This document shows positions 1 through 12,800 of a stretch of DNA of 64,000 bases, piece by piece. The translations under genes were made by a program, and so were the position numbers. Source of the stretch: Earliella scabrosa (lineage: Eukaryota > Basidiomycota > Agaricomycetes > Polyporales > Polyporaceae); the NCBI GenBank assembly GCA_022605405.1, contig JABYQQ010000035.1:1-64000 (forward strand), given 5' to 3'. The notes under the pieces were generated by a model. The model saw only the letters and a program-made list of their open reading frames with translations. It was not told the origin of the DNA and made no database searches. Each line of letters begins with the position of its first letter. Within the stretch, counting starts at the first letter, position 1.

Positions 1-1266
1 GGTGCGCAGTTGCTGTGCGAGTCGTGTCAGTACTTAGTTGAAACGAGAAGGGGCGTGCGTACTAGAGCGTTATCGGGTAGCACGTCCATGGCGTTGCCGT
101 CGTAAGGCAAGTGCGATGTGTTCGTGGAGGCGTTGTGCTGAAAGTCCGGATAAGCAGAGTGGACATATGACGTGGTGTAGTCCATGGTGAGAGGATATCA
201 ACAATGGTGTGACGTGAAGAGATGACGGAAGGGGCGCAGTCGGGTGAAGATTGACTTGAGAAGCGTATGTATTTGTAGGGCTCATATGACGAGCCGCCGT
301 CTAGACTTGTAGGCATGGTGACTGAACGGGGAGTCAAGGTCGAGTGCGCATATGCAGCACGGGTGCAATCTTGGCTCGATGGGCGAGTTCTCCGGAGAGA
401 GAGAGGGTACAGGCGTCTCGCTCTGGTATGTAGAGCGGACCGATCTTGCGAGGAAATGTCTGGGTGGATAGAGTTTCTGCATTGACACGAGTGTAAAGGT
501 ATGTTCTGTTCGCGTCCTCGGAGTCGGGAGGGCACGTGGGGTCCGTAGGTCTAGACATGTGTCTATGCGCGGTGTCAATCGGGCAACCGTGTGAAGTGAT
601 GGGATGGGAGAAGGCGACATTCTCAAGCGTCAGAAGTCTCAGAGTTGACAGGTGGTCGGAGAAGCACGACGAAGAATTACGAGCGATGGGTCGATCGACG
701 AGGATGCGGTGGCGTAGTACTTCGGATGTGCGGTGCGAGGATCTAGCTAGGGGGCTTCGATGACAGAATCGTTCAGGGGCACGGTAGACAAACGTGTCAG
801 TGAGGTTGGTCTGGGAGAGAGTAAATTGAGTTTTAGAGTTGCATTGAATCGAAGAACGACTGCACAAACAAGTGTGGCTTCTTTCGTTCGGATGTTCGGA
901 CATCGATCCGGGATGTGCGTGTACAGTGGAGGACGCGCTAGGACGCGAGAAGAGCTCGACCGTGAAGGTGTGGAGTAAGGCGTATACAGATCAAATCACC
1001 GATGTATCGAGATCCGGGCGTCTCTGTCCGTCTGGAGGATTGCAAGTACGGGAGCTTGTAGATACGTCATGTATTGTAGTCCGCGCTGCATACGATGATA
1101 CGATGATATAATGGTACATGAGGGGAGACGCAAAGGCTCTGTATGCGATGTAACGCGCTTTTTGAAGACGGAGAAATCGGCGTCTGCAAGTACATACAGG
1201 GATCGTTAGGAGGGGATGCATGATTGGGACATTCTGGGGCCAAGGATATTCATATGAGTCGGATGG
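1..1266. other. no gene recognised
   Basis: Several reading frames over 60 codons are open on both strands, the longest at 334-903 minus. None shows a recognisable motif, a consistent amino-acid composition or a chain of splice sites. I see no repeat, RNA gene or transposon end. A spliced gene of low complexity cannot be excluded. Confidence 0.4.
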
Positions 1267-2425
1267 TCAGAGGGACATGGAGCGCGGGCGAGAGGGGATG
1301 GCGAGCGTGTCAGTGGATGGAGGATCGCGTAGTGTCACGCGGCGCACGAGAGGTTTGTCTAGAGCAAACGGGTCAGGTACGACTATCAGTGGCATAGCGA
1401 TAATGTCATCGGGAAGGACGTCGTCAATAACGTCGCATATATCCGCGCACGTGAAGCTGGAGTGTAGTCTCCAAGCCATCATAGGACCAAATGGTGGAAT
1501 CCCGAGACGGCTGAGAATGCGAGCCTTGGGCCCCAGTGGATCCATGTAGCCCATAAGTGTGCCTTTGTCGCCGAAGAATCGGGCTTGGAATGGGCAGACG
1601 AAGCGGTCACGGAAGCAGGGGTGTGTGTCGGTCTCCTGGGGATATGGAAAGTTATCGATGTTGGCGGGATACTCGGGCCACGCGGACGGGCTGACGGCCA
1701 GCGTGAAGCCGGCCTTGAGCAGATCCGTTATAGCGTCGAGCTCGATGTCTAGGACGTTGCGGAGGCGCAGATCTGATAGAAGGGCGCGCTTGTGGAGGGT
1801 CAGGGGAGGATAGGCACACCCGAAGGTGTGCTCGGTGACGAAGGTGAAGAGAGCGCTGTTTGTGGTGCGTGCAAGCGGTGAACAGGAGGATACGTCCGCT
1901 GACTGGTATACGATGATGCGGCGGCCGTTTTTGAGGTGGAGTGTGGTGTAGCTGAGTATGTTCCTATCCAGGGAGTAGGCCCAAGGGACGCTACGATGGA
2001 CAACTCGGCGGATGTGCGGACCGTTGACGATGCAGGTGGTCAGGCGACGAATGAAGTCATCGTGGCGGGTCTTGGAGACATATACTTCTAGGGTGGAGGG
2101 TCGGACGCTTCGGTCTCGTAGGACGAAGGATATCGCAGCCAGGCCGCCCACGACAGCCTTGCATCGAGTGAGGTGTCGGAGAAAGGTGCAAGGAAAGGGG
2201 AAGAATGGACTGAGAATGATAACCAGGGTCCGGCGGAGGGCACCCGTGGCGTGGGTATACAAGGACTTGGAAGTACGGCGCCAGACTTGTAGCTCGTGCA
2301 TATCCATGGCCTCCGTGATCAGCCCGTGGATCTCAGGATGTAGGCTGTGTGAGGTGTGATTATGAGTAGATGGTGGGTTGGAGAAATGTGAGTACGAACT
2401 CCGTGAGACGAGGGATGGGAGGCAT
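1267..2425 (-). CDS. F-box-like / nucleotidyltransferase-fold-like protein, paralogue 1
   Basis: Two-exon model: exon 1 at 2425-2400, a 55-nt intron at 2399-2345, exon 2 at 2344-1267, giving 367 aa. The N-terminus has an F-box-like start (LHPEI, then VWRRTSKS). A middle block reads VVGG followed about 20 residues later by LEVYV, which resembles the glycine motif and metal-binding strand of nucleotidyltransferase folds, but the acidic pair is lost here. Conserved family blocks follow: FGCAYP, then RFFGDKG and YMDPLG, then PPFG with WRL. Three other genes in the window share these blocks (13824, 29826, 31739). The intron sits at the same place and phase as in the paralogue at 13824, which supports the start. 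Its 5' end lies 425 bp from the stop codon of the neighbouring Helitron gene, on the same strand. The family call is inference; the paralogy is visible directly. Confidence 0.75.
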
Positions 2426-2850
2426 TGAGTCGCCTGTGACACATAGCTCCGCCTGTGAGTGGGTTGGGTGTGAGCGCGAGTGTGTGCGATGCGCGCGTGA
2501 AAAAATGGGTACGAACCGACGAGTGTGTCGGCGAGGTGTCGTTGTGCGACATGTGGGCTTGTGCACTCATACTGAAGGGTGGTATGGTTCTGGATGGGTG
2601 GCAGGGCGCCGATATGGTTTCTCGACGCGACAGAGGATAGTGCTTTATAGTACGAAGCGGGCGTCATGGTGTCAGATTGTCCCGCGAGTGAGAATGTTGT
2701 AGGTTGGTCTTCAAGAACGGTGTATTGTGTGTCCTTGGGATGAGGTGGATCATGTCGACACTTCTGTACGGAAGGAATCTCGTGGAGATCGTGTCTACGT
2801 CGGCACAATTTTGGGGGATGAACATGAGAGGTGCGCGAATTGAGGGACTG
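2426..2850. other. intergenic, Helitron 3' flank expected
   Basis: This stretch lies downstream of the Helitron 1 stop codon and upstream of the F-box-like gene. The Helitron 3' end (a hairpin followed by CTRR) should lie here or further left. I found weak hairpins but none followed at the right distance by CTRR, so no terminus is called. Confidence 0.4.
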
Positions 2851-5800
2851 TCAGAGAAATTGACGGGGATCGGTCCTGTATCGGCGGTTGGTGTCAGCGT
2901 CTAGTCTGTCTAGTCGTGAGAACTCGTTCCGCAATTCTTGCTGCAGGCGGTCGTATATTCTCGCGTCTTGGAAGTGTCTGAGGATGGCAAGTCCCTCGAT
3001 GTTTCTGACGCGGGAAAGCATCACATATGTTCCTTGCAGGCCACCGGTGGTGCTGGCAGGATCGACGATGGCGGTATCTAGTGAACAACCTTGAGCCTTA
3101 TAGTCAGTGTAGGAGTATGCAGGAAGGAGTGGGAGTTGCGATCTACTGACACTTATTTCTACCGCTCGGATGGTATTAGTTGCGGGTACCTTGATCCATT
3201 TGAAACTGCTAGTGACAGGGAAGATAGGCACGATGTCGTCTTGTGCGGTGGGACAGAGTCTCCCAACTCCTGGTACGTGTATGTAAGCTACAACGGGATA
3301 TCGTCGTCCGCCTTCGAACTCATAGCGGATGTCACGGACAGTGCCCACTGCTCCGTTGACCACGTGGTGACCGAACGCGAGGTTCTCTTGAATCATCACT
3401 TTCATACCGGGGAAGAGCGTGAGAGCGCCCATTGCGTCATGACTTGCGGTGGTAGAAAGGTTCCAAAGGATGTCTTGTACTCCTGGGGGCGGTACATCTT
3501 TAGCGATGCGGTCTCTCGAGTAGTAGAGGTGTACATTTGCGCGTAGGACATGCGAATGGTGCTGGATACGTCGGATGTTCAAGAAGTCTCGGACGTCCTT
3601 TCTTCCCACAATCATTGGCGCCTCGTTGAATGCGTTCAGTCTCGAACCTTCCATTGTTCCTAGTTGGCGCTGAATAAGGGTGGAGTAGTCGTCGGCCCGG
3701 CCTTCCCGGAATGCACGTCCGGATTCGCCGGCCCGTACGCGTGCGAGCAACTCGGCATAGGGTTGGTCCTCCTTCTGACGCTGGTTTTTCCTCAATATCA
3801 CGACGGTCTTCACCATGCACCAGAGGTATGCTCCCTTGAGACATGTAATGCCTTGTTTGCGCTGAGTGTCGTAGGAATCACGCAAGTTCACTAACGAGTA
3901 GCTGTACAGAGGCTTTGATCTGACGGGTTTCAGTTGTCCGAAGTCGCCAGTGAAAATGACGTTGATCCCTCCGAAAGGTATGTCCTCCGCTTCAGAGATC
4001 CCTCTTGCTTGTTGTAATCTGGCCGAGATTTCTGCCAATAGTAGAGCACCTATCATAGAGACCTCATCTATGATTAGATACTTGACTTTGGCCCACATCT
4101 CCGTCAACTTCTGTAGGTTGACGCCCTCCTTGCGCGGAAGCATGAGGAGGGAGTGTATAGTATACCCATTGATCAGAATGGCCGCGGCGCCGGTCGGGGC
4201 GGATACTAGGACCTCGTCGTGACATCCGAGTAAGTCAAATAAGCGGAGTATGGAGTTGACAACGTGTGACTTGCCAGTGCCGCCCATCCCTCCTACGTAC
4301 ATGAGAAGTTGCTCCCCACCAAAGCAGGCGTGTCGAGCGATAATATCAAATGCACGATGCTGATCTTCGTTTGTGTGCAGCGAAAACTCAATGGCAACTT
4401 GGTGGATCACAGAGCCAAGATCTGCGTCGGGTGCAGCTGCCGATGCAGCTGTGGGAGCAGGTGAGTCCAGGGAGGCGATATCGACTCTTCCTGAGGGGTT
4501 CTCTACTCTTTGTCGGACGCGCCGCCCGCGTTGGGGATCTGGCTCGGCGGGCGCTGGACGTCTATCTCTTTTTAGTTCTCGCATGCGGCGCTGTTCAGTC
4601 TCAAGCATATCCATGTCAGCCGCGGACGGGACAGATGCCTCTCCAAAGTCGGTTGAGGTATATTGTGATGTCGTCGATGAGTAGCAGTTATCTAGTGCAT
4701 GAAGGCCCGGTATGCTAAGCATTCTGGCCAGTAAGGTTGTTAGATTCTTCTCTTCCCGGTTCGATGTGGCGGGATTGGGCGCAGCACGGCATGGGGTGTC
4801 ATCTCCGGGTTCTCCGCTAGGCTCTTGAGGGAAAAGTCTTTGAATGTCGACTTCCCTGTCGTTGGTGCTAGTGGGTTCCGTGGTTCGATGGTGAGCGTGG
4901 TCTTGCATCGCCTGATCTCGCGCGTCCTTACATTGACAGAGCACATTCATGTTCTCTATTATGTCGTGGTGCAGAGGTGATATAGCAAGTCGCTGGCGTT
5001 CATATGCTTCTGTCCACAATTCATCGTCGTAGCGGAGATCGGCGATCACCCTCCATGGACGGAATAGTATGAGAATAGTGCGTGCCCATTCCTCTTTTTC
5101 CTCCGGTCCACGGTCGCCTCTAGGAATACGATCTCCCAGGAGGACGGGTACAACCCATACGACTCGTTTGCGTAGGAGATGGGACGCGGTTTGGGGGTGC
5201 TGATGGGTGAATTCGCCGCGGCTCTCTTGGGGACGTCCTCTTCTTGGCTGATCGGTGGTGTGAGGATGTTCGCCGTCTCGTCGCTGGACACGGGCGTCTT
5301 CGTATCGTTTGGTGAGTTTCTCGGTCAGGCCTACGAACTCATATATGCTCATATCATTGAATGGAGTCGTTTCAGGCCTGTACAGGTAGTCCTGTACTTG
5401 GTTCATGGCGGATATTGATCCCATCCCGAGCGTTAGGGTCACATCGTCCTCATCGGGGGCCGCCTCACTGATATGTTCCGCGTGGGACGGAGTATCAGGA
5501 TTGTGGTTGTCATGACTCGTTGCAGAGCCTTGCGGCTGATCTGGTTCTCCGGCAGGTGTCTGAGACCGGCGCGTTACATATCGTTCAAAATGGGCGAGGT
5601 GGAGCACACGAAACTGATGGCTGGCGTAGTGGTCGCCGCCACCCACCAGATAGCTCATAACCTGAGCATGCGAGATTTCTTGTCTTGCTAGCATGCTATT
5701 CACGACAGTGGTGAGGGCCGCAGAATCGTGGGAGTCGCTCCATTCGGCGGTGTTGCCAAAGCGATCGTCTGTGCGGTTGATTGCATACAGGAGAGCAGCT

Positions 5801-8800
5801 AGTCCCAAATGTGCAGGAAGCGATGACTTAGTGATGTAATCTGTAACATAGTAGATCAGGGCTTTTGCGCCTTCGCCAGACCCGATGTGCTTAATGTCCA
5901 TGTTGCACTTCATGGCGAAGATCACTAGGTCATTGTAGTTGGCAATGCGCGGGTGTAGTCGCCGAAGTAGGATGGATCCTGTCTCCTCGTCTAGGTGCGT
6001 AACAGGGCGCGTCGAGCCGTCTATACGCATCCGACATGCCTGATCTTCGCGTTTATCAGACCGCTTGAGGTATTTCCAGCATGCGAAGGTATGTTCATGC
6101 CAGTTATACTGTTCTACTAGCTGGTTGACATAGGCTTCATATGCCCCGGCGAATTCGTCAGCTGTGCAGTCCATGATGCGTGGGCCCGGTTGCATACCAG
6201 GATGAATGTCACCTTTGCGCTCCGAGATTCTCGGCCGTTTCAATGGCTTACCCTCCGGCTCTGTCACAACTTCCGTTGTACCAAGTAGTTCACATTTTAT
6301 TAAGCTCTCTAGCCACTCAAACATCCGGTGCTCATATTCTTCTGAGTCTTTCATAAGATCACGCATTCGTTGAGGGTTAGGATGTCCGTCGATCCAGATG
6401 AGTAAGTGACAATGGAGTGTCCCGCGTCCCTGCGCCTCGACAGTCCCATAATAGGCGGAGCATTTGCCAAATAGCCCACGTTCGGGTCGTCCGTGGCGTA
6501 GTATGATGTCAATGAATGAGGAGATCATAGTGTGAAAGAATTTGGCACATGCAGCGGGGTGCTCAGCAACCAGCAGTCTTCGTCTCCATTCGATTAGCTC
6601 TTGTCCTCTCTCCAAATGTTCCAAGCTTACGTCGCGACCTGCGATTAATCTAACGAGCGGATGGTTCACATCTGAAGGGTTGAGTGTTATGAAGAATGCG
6701 GGTGTGCCTAGAAAGTTCACCAGTGACCTGATTTCGTTGCGCATCCTTATCTTGTAACCAGTTGTTCCAGGAAGATCGCGGGTGACTGTACTGACTCTGT
6801 TCACCGTGTCGAGGAGCTCACGTTCCTCGATGGTCTGGGGCACGTATTGTTTATTGCGCTCGTATGCTCGGATGAGTGACTCTAGGAGACTGCGGTCTAT
6901 ATTCAGGATTCGCTGGACAATCTCGCGTTGATGTGCCGCCTTCACCTTGAACTTCACAGAGTCACATACAGCCTTCTTTTGCAGGATATTATAGTATACG
7001 AAGGCAAAGTCCGGGTCCTTCTCGAAAGGACTGTCGTGTATCTGTAGAAGATATGTCAATTGTTCTTGCATGGTCACAGGAATACGGCGACCGGGGTGAT
7101 GGAAACCACCAATGCCCCAAGGATCGAGGTGGGGGAACATCCAGGTCAGGAGACTTGGATTCTCGAAGTCGGGGACAAACCTGTCGCCAGCTCGGGAGCG
7201 TATGAATCTACCATTGTTCAAACAGTGAGATATTGCCTGAAGCTTCATGTCACGATACGCGACGGGTGAGTCATCACCGCACGTGTAGCCTACGTTCTCC
7301 ATGAGGATGCTGTCCACGTCTCCGAGCTCCTGTTCTTCCATGCGTGGGTTGGCAGGGTCCGTATTCGGAGCATCGAGGGCCTCCTCTGCCTCGAGGAAGC
7401 CAATGTCCATTGCGCACGGAACGCCTTCGTCTTGGTCCTGTGATTCTTCACCGAACATAATGTCGAGGTTGTGTTGGCTGAATCCTTTGAACGTGTGGTC
7501 GGGGGCATAGTAGGGATTGTCGCGGCAAAGGAAAGTTGCGATGGTCTTGACACGCGATTTCCGCACCAACACTGGGCCTAGTTTTCCAATAGTGCTAGCG
7601 GTGGGGCGCGTACGGCCAACGAACACGGTACACACTGTGTCTCTGATTGATGCGGGCGTAGGTGGGATTAGTGCATGGAGTCTCGTGGTGTTCTGCGGCA
7701 TGATTAGTACGTTACCCTTGATACAACGCTGGGATACTGTCGGGTCTTCACGGGGTGGCGGGTTTGGATCTGCAGGATCTATTTTCTGAAGTTCCGAGAA
7801 TCGGAAGGAGATGCGGGTCCCTCGTGCTCGTGCCACCAGCATACGATCAAATTGTGTGCTCTCTTTCAGAGCAGCCCTTACAGGCAGTGGTAGTGCGTCT
7901 CGACCGAAGTAGAGCCAGTTCGCTAATGACAGTTTGGGCATTCTTTTCCGCTGACAAAGTTCTTTGTGACACACGCGACACATTCACATCTCAGACACGC
8001 TCCAGGGGTCACGTAGGCCAAGAGGGTCCAGGAGAGCGCGGTCGTATAGGTGAAAATCATGATTGGACGGTCTTACCTTGGCTGGGAGCGCATCGTTTCT
8101 GAGCAGTCTTAGATCGACGTCGCAGGGTCGAACCCATTGACTATCTTTCTCGGCCGTCGATCGTGAGCAGACTGAACATACAACGCGCGCAAAGTTTTGA
8201 GTTGTGAATGCTTCTTGCCACTCTGTGATCATTGCCCTCTTCATCGCGTCGTCTGCTAACTGGAAGAAAGCGTAGTCGTCAGTGGGTGTGTGGAGAGACG
8301 CCACATTGACGGCAGCTCGTCGCACCTGGTTCTCGGTGCGGAGGGCTCGCAAGGTGGTGAATATGAGTAGGAGCGCAGGGCAGCTCGAAGAGCATACGTG
8401 TTCTCCTAATTTGTGAAGCAACGTGCGCTTGGTATCTTTTGTTACTAAACGGACCTCATGCGCGTGTGCTAATTCACGGAGATCGCCTCGTTGCCACATG
8501 GCATAGAGGGACAATGCGCGTCGAAGGTCTGCGTTGATAACGATGTCATCATAGGCGAGCGGTAGATCTTCTATAGAGAGACGGTCTGTTATGAGGTAGA
8601 CGCCACGGAACGTGTGTGTGTAGTCCAATGTTAATGTGCGTTCCTCGCACCATTCCAGTGTGACGGTAGACGGGATAGTGCTCGTGACGCGTGCTGTGAG
8701 TTAAGTTAGTGCATGTGTCGTGAGGAGTCGTATGAAGACTCACCTATAACTGGGTTGTCTGGATCTGATTGTACGTGTAACAGAGATGTCCCGATATCTG

Positions 8801-9242
8801 TCGGGCAGATTAGTGTGCGAGATATGAGAGGAATTGTAAGACACATACCATCGGTACACCCTTGAGTTGTGGGTAAGGTGGCTGATGTCAAACCCGGATG
8901 TGGTTCTATCAAGAGTACATTAGAAAAGGGGTCCATTACGGTCAGGTGGGTAGAACTGACCGTCATCATCGTTGACGGAGAACGAGGCCGCACGGACGCC
9001 GTCGATGTCGTCCGCGAGGTTGCGTAGGAGAATGGAGTGTTGTTCAAGCATATCGGATGAGGGGCGAGTCGGGCGCAGATGTGCTGGGGGTATATGTCTC
9101 TGTTGGCGGTCTGTAATCTCGGAAGCACGAGGATGATACGAGGATGACATACCGATGAGAAGGGTTGCTTGAGCTCAAATGTTCCTCGTGTGTCATCTCT
9201 GAGGCGGAATTGATCGTGATGGAAGGAGTGGCGTTGCGTTGC
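2851..9242 (-). CDS. Helitron Rep/PIF1-type helicase, interrupted by in-frame TGA
   Basis: The main open frame runs 7983-2851 (1710 aa). The C..C...L box with PKLSLAN at its start is the usual zinc-knuckle region of basidiomycete Helitron proteins. A Rep HUH motif, HCH, lies at residues 524-526, and the tyrosine pair (YY...Y..K) at about 711-716. A PIF1-like helicase follows, with Walker A GGMGGTGKS near 1231, Walker B IIDEVS, and a final motif LSRVRN. Immediately upstream and in the same frame, 8693-7987 codes for the expected preceding segment; only one TGA (7986-7984) separates them. Further upstream, candidate exons at 8744-8797, 8849-8905, 8961-9099 and 9153-9242 join in phase with good GT-AG introns. 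The true start is not resolved. The protein would nick and unwind DNA for rolling-circle transposition. The gene is probably decayed at one codon, unless the stop is read through or translation restarts at the ATG directly after it. Confidence 0.85.
2851..9242 (-). mobile_element. Helitron 1 (coding body; ends not found)
   Basis: Defined by the Rep-helicase gene. The 5' TC end should lie between 9243 and the RNR small-subunit gene at 9430, and the 3' CTRR end to the left of 2851. Neither is assigned. The protein differs clearly in its N-terminal half from that of Helitron 2 in this window, so two distinct Helitron families are present. Confidence 0.7.
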
Positions 9243-9429
9243 CTGATCATGTGAGGTCAAAGACGCAAGATCGGTAATGTCGTTTTGACTCACCTAATGG
9301 GTAATGGCCGTGTACTTGGAACTGTGGCGGGGGAGCGTGAGATTGATTACCTCATGTCTCAAGAGCTTTGGAGCGAGTATTTAACAGTAGACGACGTCGT
9401 CGTGAGATCGATCCATCTCAATCACTATC

Positions 9430-10668
9430 ATGAACTCTCAGACTGAAGCATTTTTTGCAATCGATAGATCGCGATTCGTGTTGTTTCCTATAAAGTATCC
9501 TAAGGTGCGGGAAGGTTGTATTCGCGTGGCACTCACTGACCGATTTGACAGTTGTGGGCCGCGTACAAGCGCGCTCAGGCGTCGTTCTGGACAGCGGAGG
9601 AAATTGATCTTAGTGTTGACAAGGCGCACTGGCAGAATAATCTTCGCGATGACGATAGAAGGTTCCTAGGCATGATACTTGCCTTCTTCGTGGGCTCGGA
9701 CGGGATTGTAGTGGATAATCTTGCACAGAGATTCTCTGCCGAGGTGCCCGTTCCTGAAGCCCGCTGCTTCTATGCATTTCAGATGATGATGTGAGTATTG
9801 AGCACGCCTCCCTGTTGACACGTCTGATTAGAAGCCGTTGACGACGCACTGATACAGCGAGAACGTACACGCCGAGGTGTACAGCCGGCTTGTCAAGGAA
9901 CTAGTGCCCGACGTGCAGGAACAGAAACGTCTGTTCACTGCCATTGATGACATCCCTGTCGTGCGCGCCAAGGCTGATTGGTGTCTGAGGTGGATCATGG
10001 ACAGCACCGCGGACTTTCCCACCCGTCTGTTGGCGTTTGCGATAGTAGAGGGCGTTTTTTTTTCCTCTTCCTTCGCGGCTATCTTCTGGGTTAGGAGCCA
10101 AGGTGTGATGCCGGGATTGTGTCATTCGAACGAGCTCATATCTCGCGACGAGGGGATGCATGTTGAGTTCGCTTGTCTGCTCTACCGGCACCTGTCGACC
10201 ACGGTCGCGACGGAACGCATTCATGAGATGGTCGCGGAGGCCGTTCAGCTGGAGCAGCATTTTTTCGCAGGTAAGCACATGTTATCGATGTCATAATTAT
10301 TCGTGTATGTGCTAAAATATGTCGTCGGTGACAGAAGCTCTTTCCGCCCCGCTCCTGGGCATGAATAGCTCGTTAATGGGGGACTATGTGGAATACGTGG
10401 CAGACTACCTACTCGGTATGCTAGGACTGGCGCCGTTGTACGGGAAGGATAACCCGGTAAGAGTTCCGTTGTGCGTCCGAATGGTGAATATGTCTGACGT
10501 TCGTATCTGCAGTTCCCGTTCATGGAAGGTAGCGCGGTGGGAGCTAAAGCCAATTTCTTCGAGAGGCCGGTGTCTGATTATGTTTCCGGAGCCGTCCATG
10601 ATGGATGGGCCTCGTTCACCCACGATCAAGCGCAGATGCGATGGGATTGTCAAAACCGGCCTGTCTGA
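9430..10668 (+). CDS. ribonucleotide reductase small subunit (class Ia), divergent, lacking usual C-terminal tail
   Basis: Five exons: 9430-9504, 9552-9790, 9858-10270, 10335-10456, 10513-10668, giving 334 aa. The start ATG is followed by RFVLFPIKY, the usual opening of the fungal R2 core, and a TATTTAA box lies about 46 bp upstream. The diiron site is complete: D in GSDG, E and H in IENVHAE, E in VEGVFF, E and H in RDEGMH. The radical tyrosine is present in [23 protein letters not shown] and [10 protein letters not shown] are family signatures. After the conserved NFFE block the protein ends with about 30 unrelated residues. The short C-terminal peptide (normally FTLDADF-like) that docks R2 on the large subunit is not seen in any frame nearby. 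The core is about 60 residues shorter than a typical fungal R2. It looks like a divergent duplicate. A large-subunit gene lies at 59245-62415. Confidence 0.88.
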
Positions 10669-12800
10669 TGGCTCGCCCTATGTCAAACGAGCCGCTCTTG
10701 TGTCGTACGGACGAGTAGTCAATACAAGCGGATGCTGTTGTATGTTAGTCGCAGAAATCGAGCTCTCTGACGCGCTGCTCGTCGTTGCTGCATATGAGGG
10801 TTTGATGACGGTGTGCTGCGTGGTTTGTGGTGAGCGTTCGAATACACGATACACGAGCTGGACGAACCTTCGTATGGTCGGGCAATGTAGGTCGCGAGGC
10901 AAGCGCTCTGTGGCGCCTCAGATTGTTCGATAAGACGAGTGTTGACCAGGTGACCAGGTGACGACAGTTCGGGTCAAACTCGGTCATTGGTGATCGCTTC
11001 AGTCGTGTCCTCGCTCTTGCTATTGAGCATGATCTTGGCGGAGTAAGGGGACTCACTTACAATGAGAGGGGTGGCGCCGCGGGCTCAGAGGAGGCTAGTA
11101 AAACCGTCTTGGGCTCTGTTCGTAGAGCGAAGTGGTTGGAGGACGAGCATGGAATCGATGGAGAAGAAGGGCGCCAGCGTCCACTCGTGTTTGAGTAGTT
11201 CGCGAGGAGACGTTGCAGTTCAGCTCGGTCGAGAGAGCAAATTTGCGATCGACGGTCTCAGGAGACTTGGCGTACGTATATGGTGAGTTCTGTAAACTCG
11301 GGTGGAAAAGTCGAGTTCTTGGATGTCGCGTAGGGTTAGAGAGTCATGATCGAAGTCGTGGAGTCCACCTCCGAGGACATTGTCTCCATGTATGGCCCGC
11401 GGTAGAGTCGCCGTATTCAGGCGTGACAGTATTGCTACGGGGCGAACTGGTGAGTTGTTATGATTGTCACTTGTTGTGATGTAACATACTGTCTAGATCC
11501 CTGTTGTGGTAGATGTTCTACGGGCGCGGTGTCGGAGTACCTGTCTGGAGATTAGACGAAGGCGTGCACGTTTGACATGCGGCTCACTTATGCTGATGTC
11601 CTCGATATTCTCTTTATGGTCGAGTTTGTTGTATATGGGAGGAGTCGTCTGCCCAATCTTCTCGAGTAGATAGTGTACGACCGATACAGGCAGCGATGAT
11701 GCTGGGCAGAACGGGAGCGCACAGAGACACGGGAATCTGGGTGTTATGGAAAATTTGAGAGATAGGAGTGGAATCGTGAGGGATCGGTGCAATATACGGC
11801 ACCTGGGCACGGACTTGCTGTGTTCTTGCTGCTCCTTGGCACGACTGTCGGGTCACTCCCAGCACTGCATGCCTTTCACAGACATGAGTCTTGTCGCGTC
11901 GCCCCAACGGCTAGAGACAGAGGTGTACGAAAAGGAACGCGAGAAACGGTGACTCGAGTTCGTGGAATGCTTCGGTGTGAAGGTATTCGCATTGGAGTTG
12001 AGACGGGAGAGGCTACAGCCAGGAGCGGTGGTCGATGCGGGATTGATCGAGGTTGATGACGATACGCTGCTTAGACGGGCAGGGTGAGTGTGTGGAGAGG
12101 GCGTTGAGTGTGGCGGGTTGTCGGAAGTGACACCTGGTGACAGAACGACAGGCCGGGTGAGAGTAGAGGGGGGACGATCGGATGCGTTAGTCAACCAAGA
12201 CGCGCTGTTGGTCTCGACGGAAATTGATTGATGAGCCAGCAGACAAGTCTGAAAGTTCGCGGTTTGTCGATAGTCGTATAATTGAGGGGAGACGAGTCCG
12301 AGAAGGCTTTCGTTCTCGCGGATACGTCGTTCGGAGTAGGTAAGCCTGTCGATATCTCGAGCTGAGCTCGATGCCGATGAGAAATGTGACCACATGGACA
12401 CCTATCCTGTGGGACATGAATACGTGGTCAGATCGATCTCATGGACGGCCAACAAAGAGAGAAGCTCGCGCTCTGTCAGCGGCCGCCCGTTTCGTTGTGG
12501 CTTGATGTGGTACAATCGATTTGTAATTGTCGGGGAATCTTGGAGATATGAAGTTTGGGTATCGCTGCTCACGTTGTCACGGCTCGGTGGCGTAACGTCA
12601 CAGCAATCTCCGAGTCTCGTGCTTTCGAATACGCTGCTCCAAGCCACGGGATATGGGCAGGGTTGTAGCATGATAGAACGGGGATGGATTGAAGGAACGA
12701 CGACACCGAATATAATAAATGAGCGGGACGACAGTCGTGTCCTCACGTCTTGTGTGGCACGATGCCCATCAACATTAGTAGCTACCGTCAATCGTATCAG
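10669..12800. other. unresolved region, possible minus-strand exons
   Basis: No recognisable gene. On the minus strand, 12791-12402 and 12401-11853 are open and have a protein-like composition (for example RPLTERELLSLL, then ESLLGLVSPQL), which suggests exons of a gene I could not join. On the plus strand, 12671-12739 could be a first exon of the gene that ends at 13312. RNA evidence would be needed to decide. Confidence 0.3.

Noticed and set aside
5046..5691. Frames overlapping the Helitron 1 helicase gene on both strands
   Set aside because: They are shadows of the long 1710-codon frame with known motifs.
7954..8001. A 48-nt intron that would remove the TGA in Helitron 1
   Set aside because: It would delete the conserved C..C...L box before PKLSLAN, so the stop is more likely a mutation or a readthrough/restart site; kept as a minor alternative.
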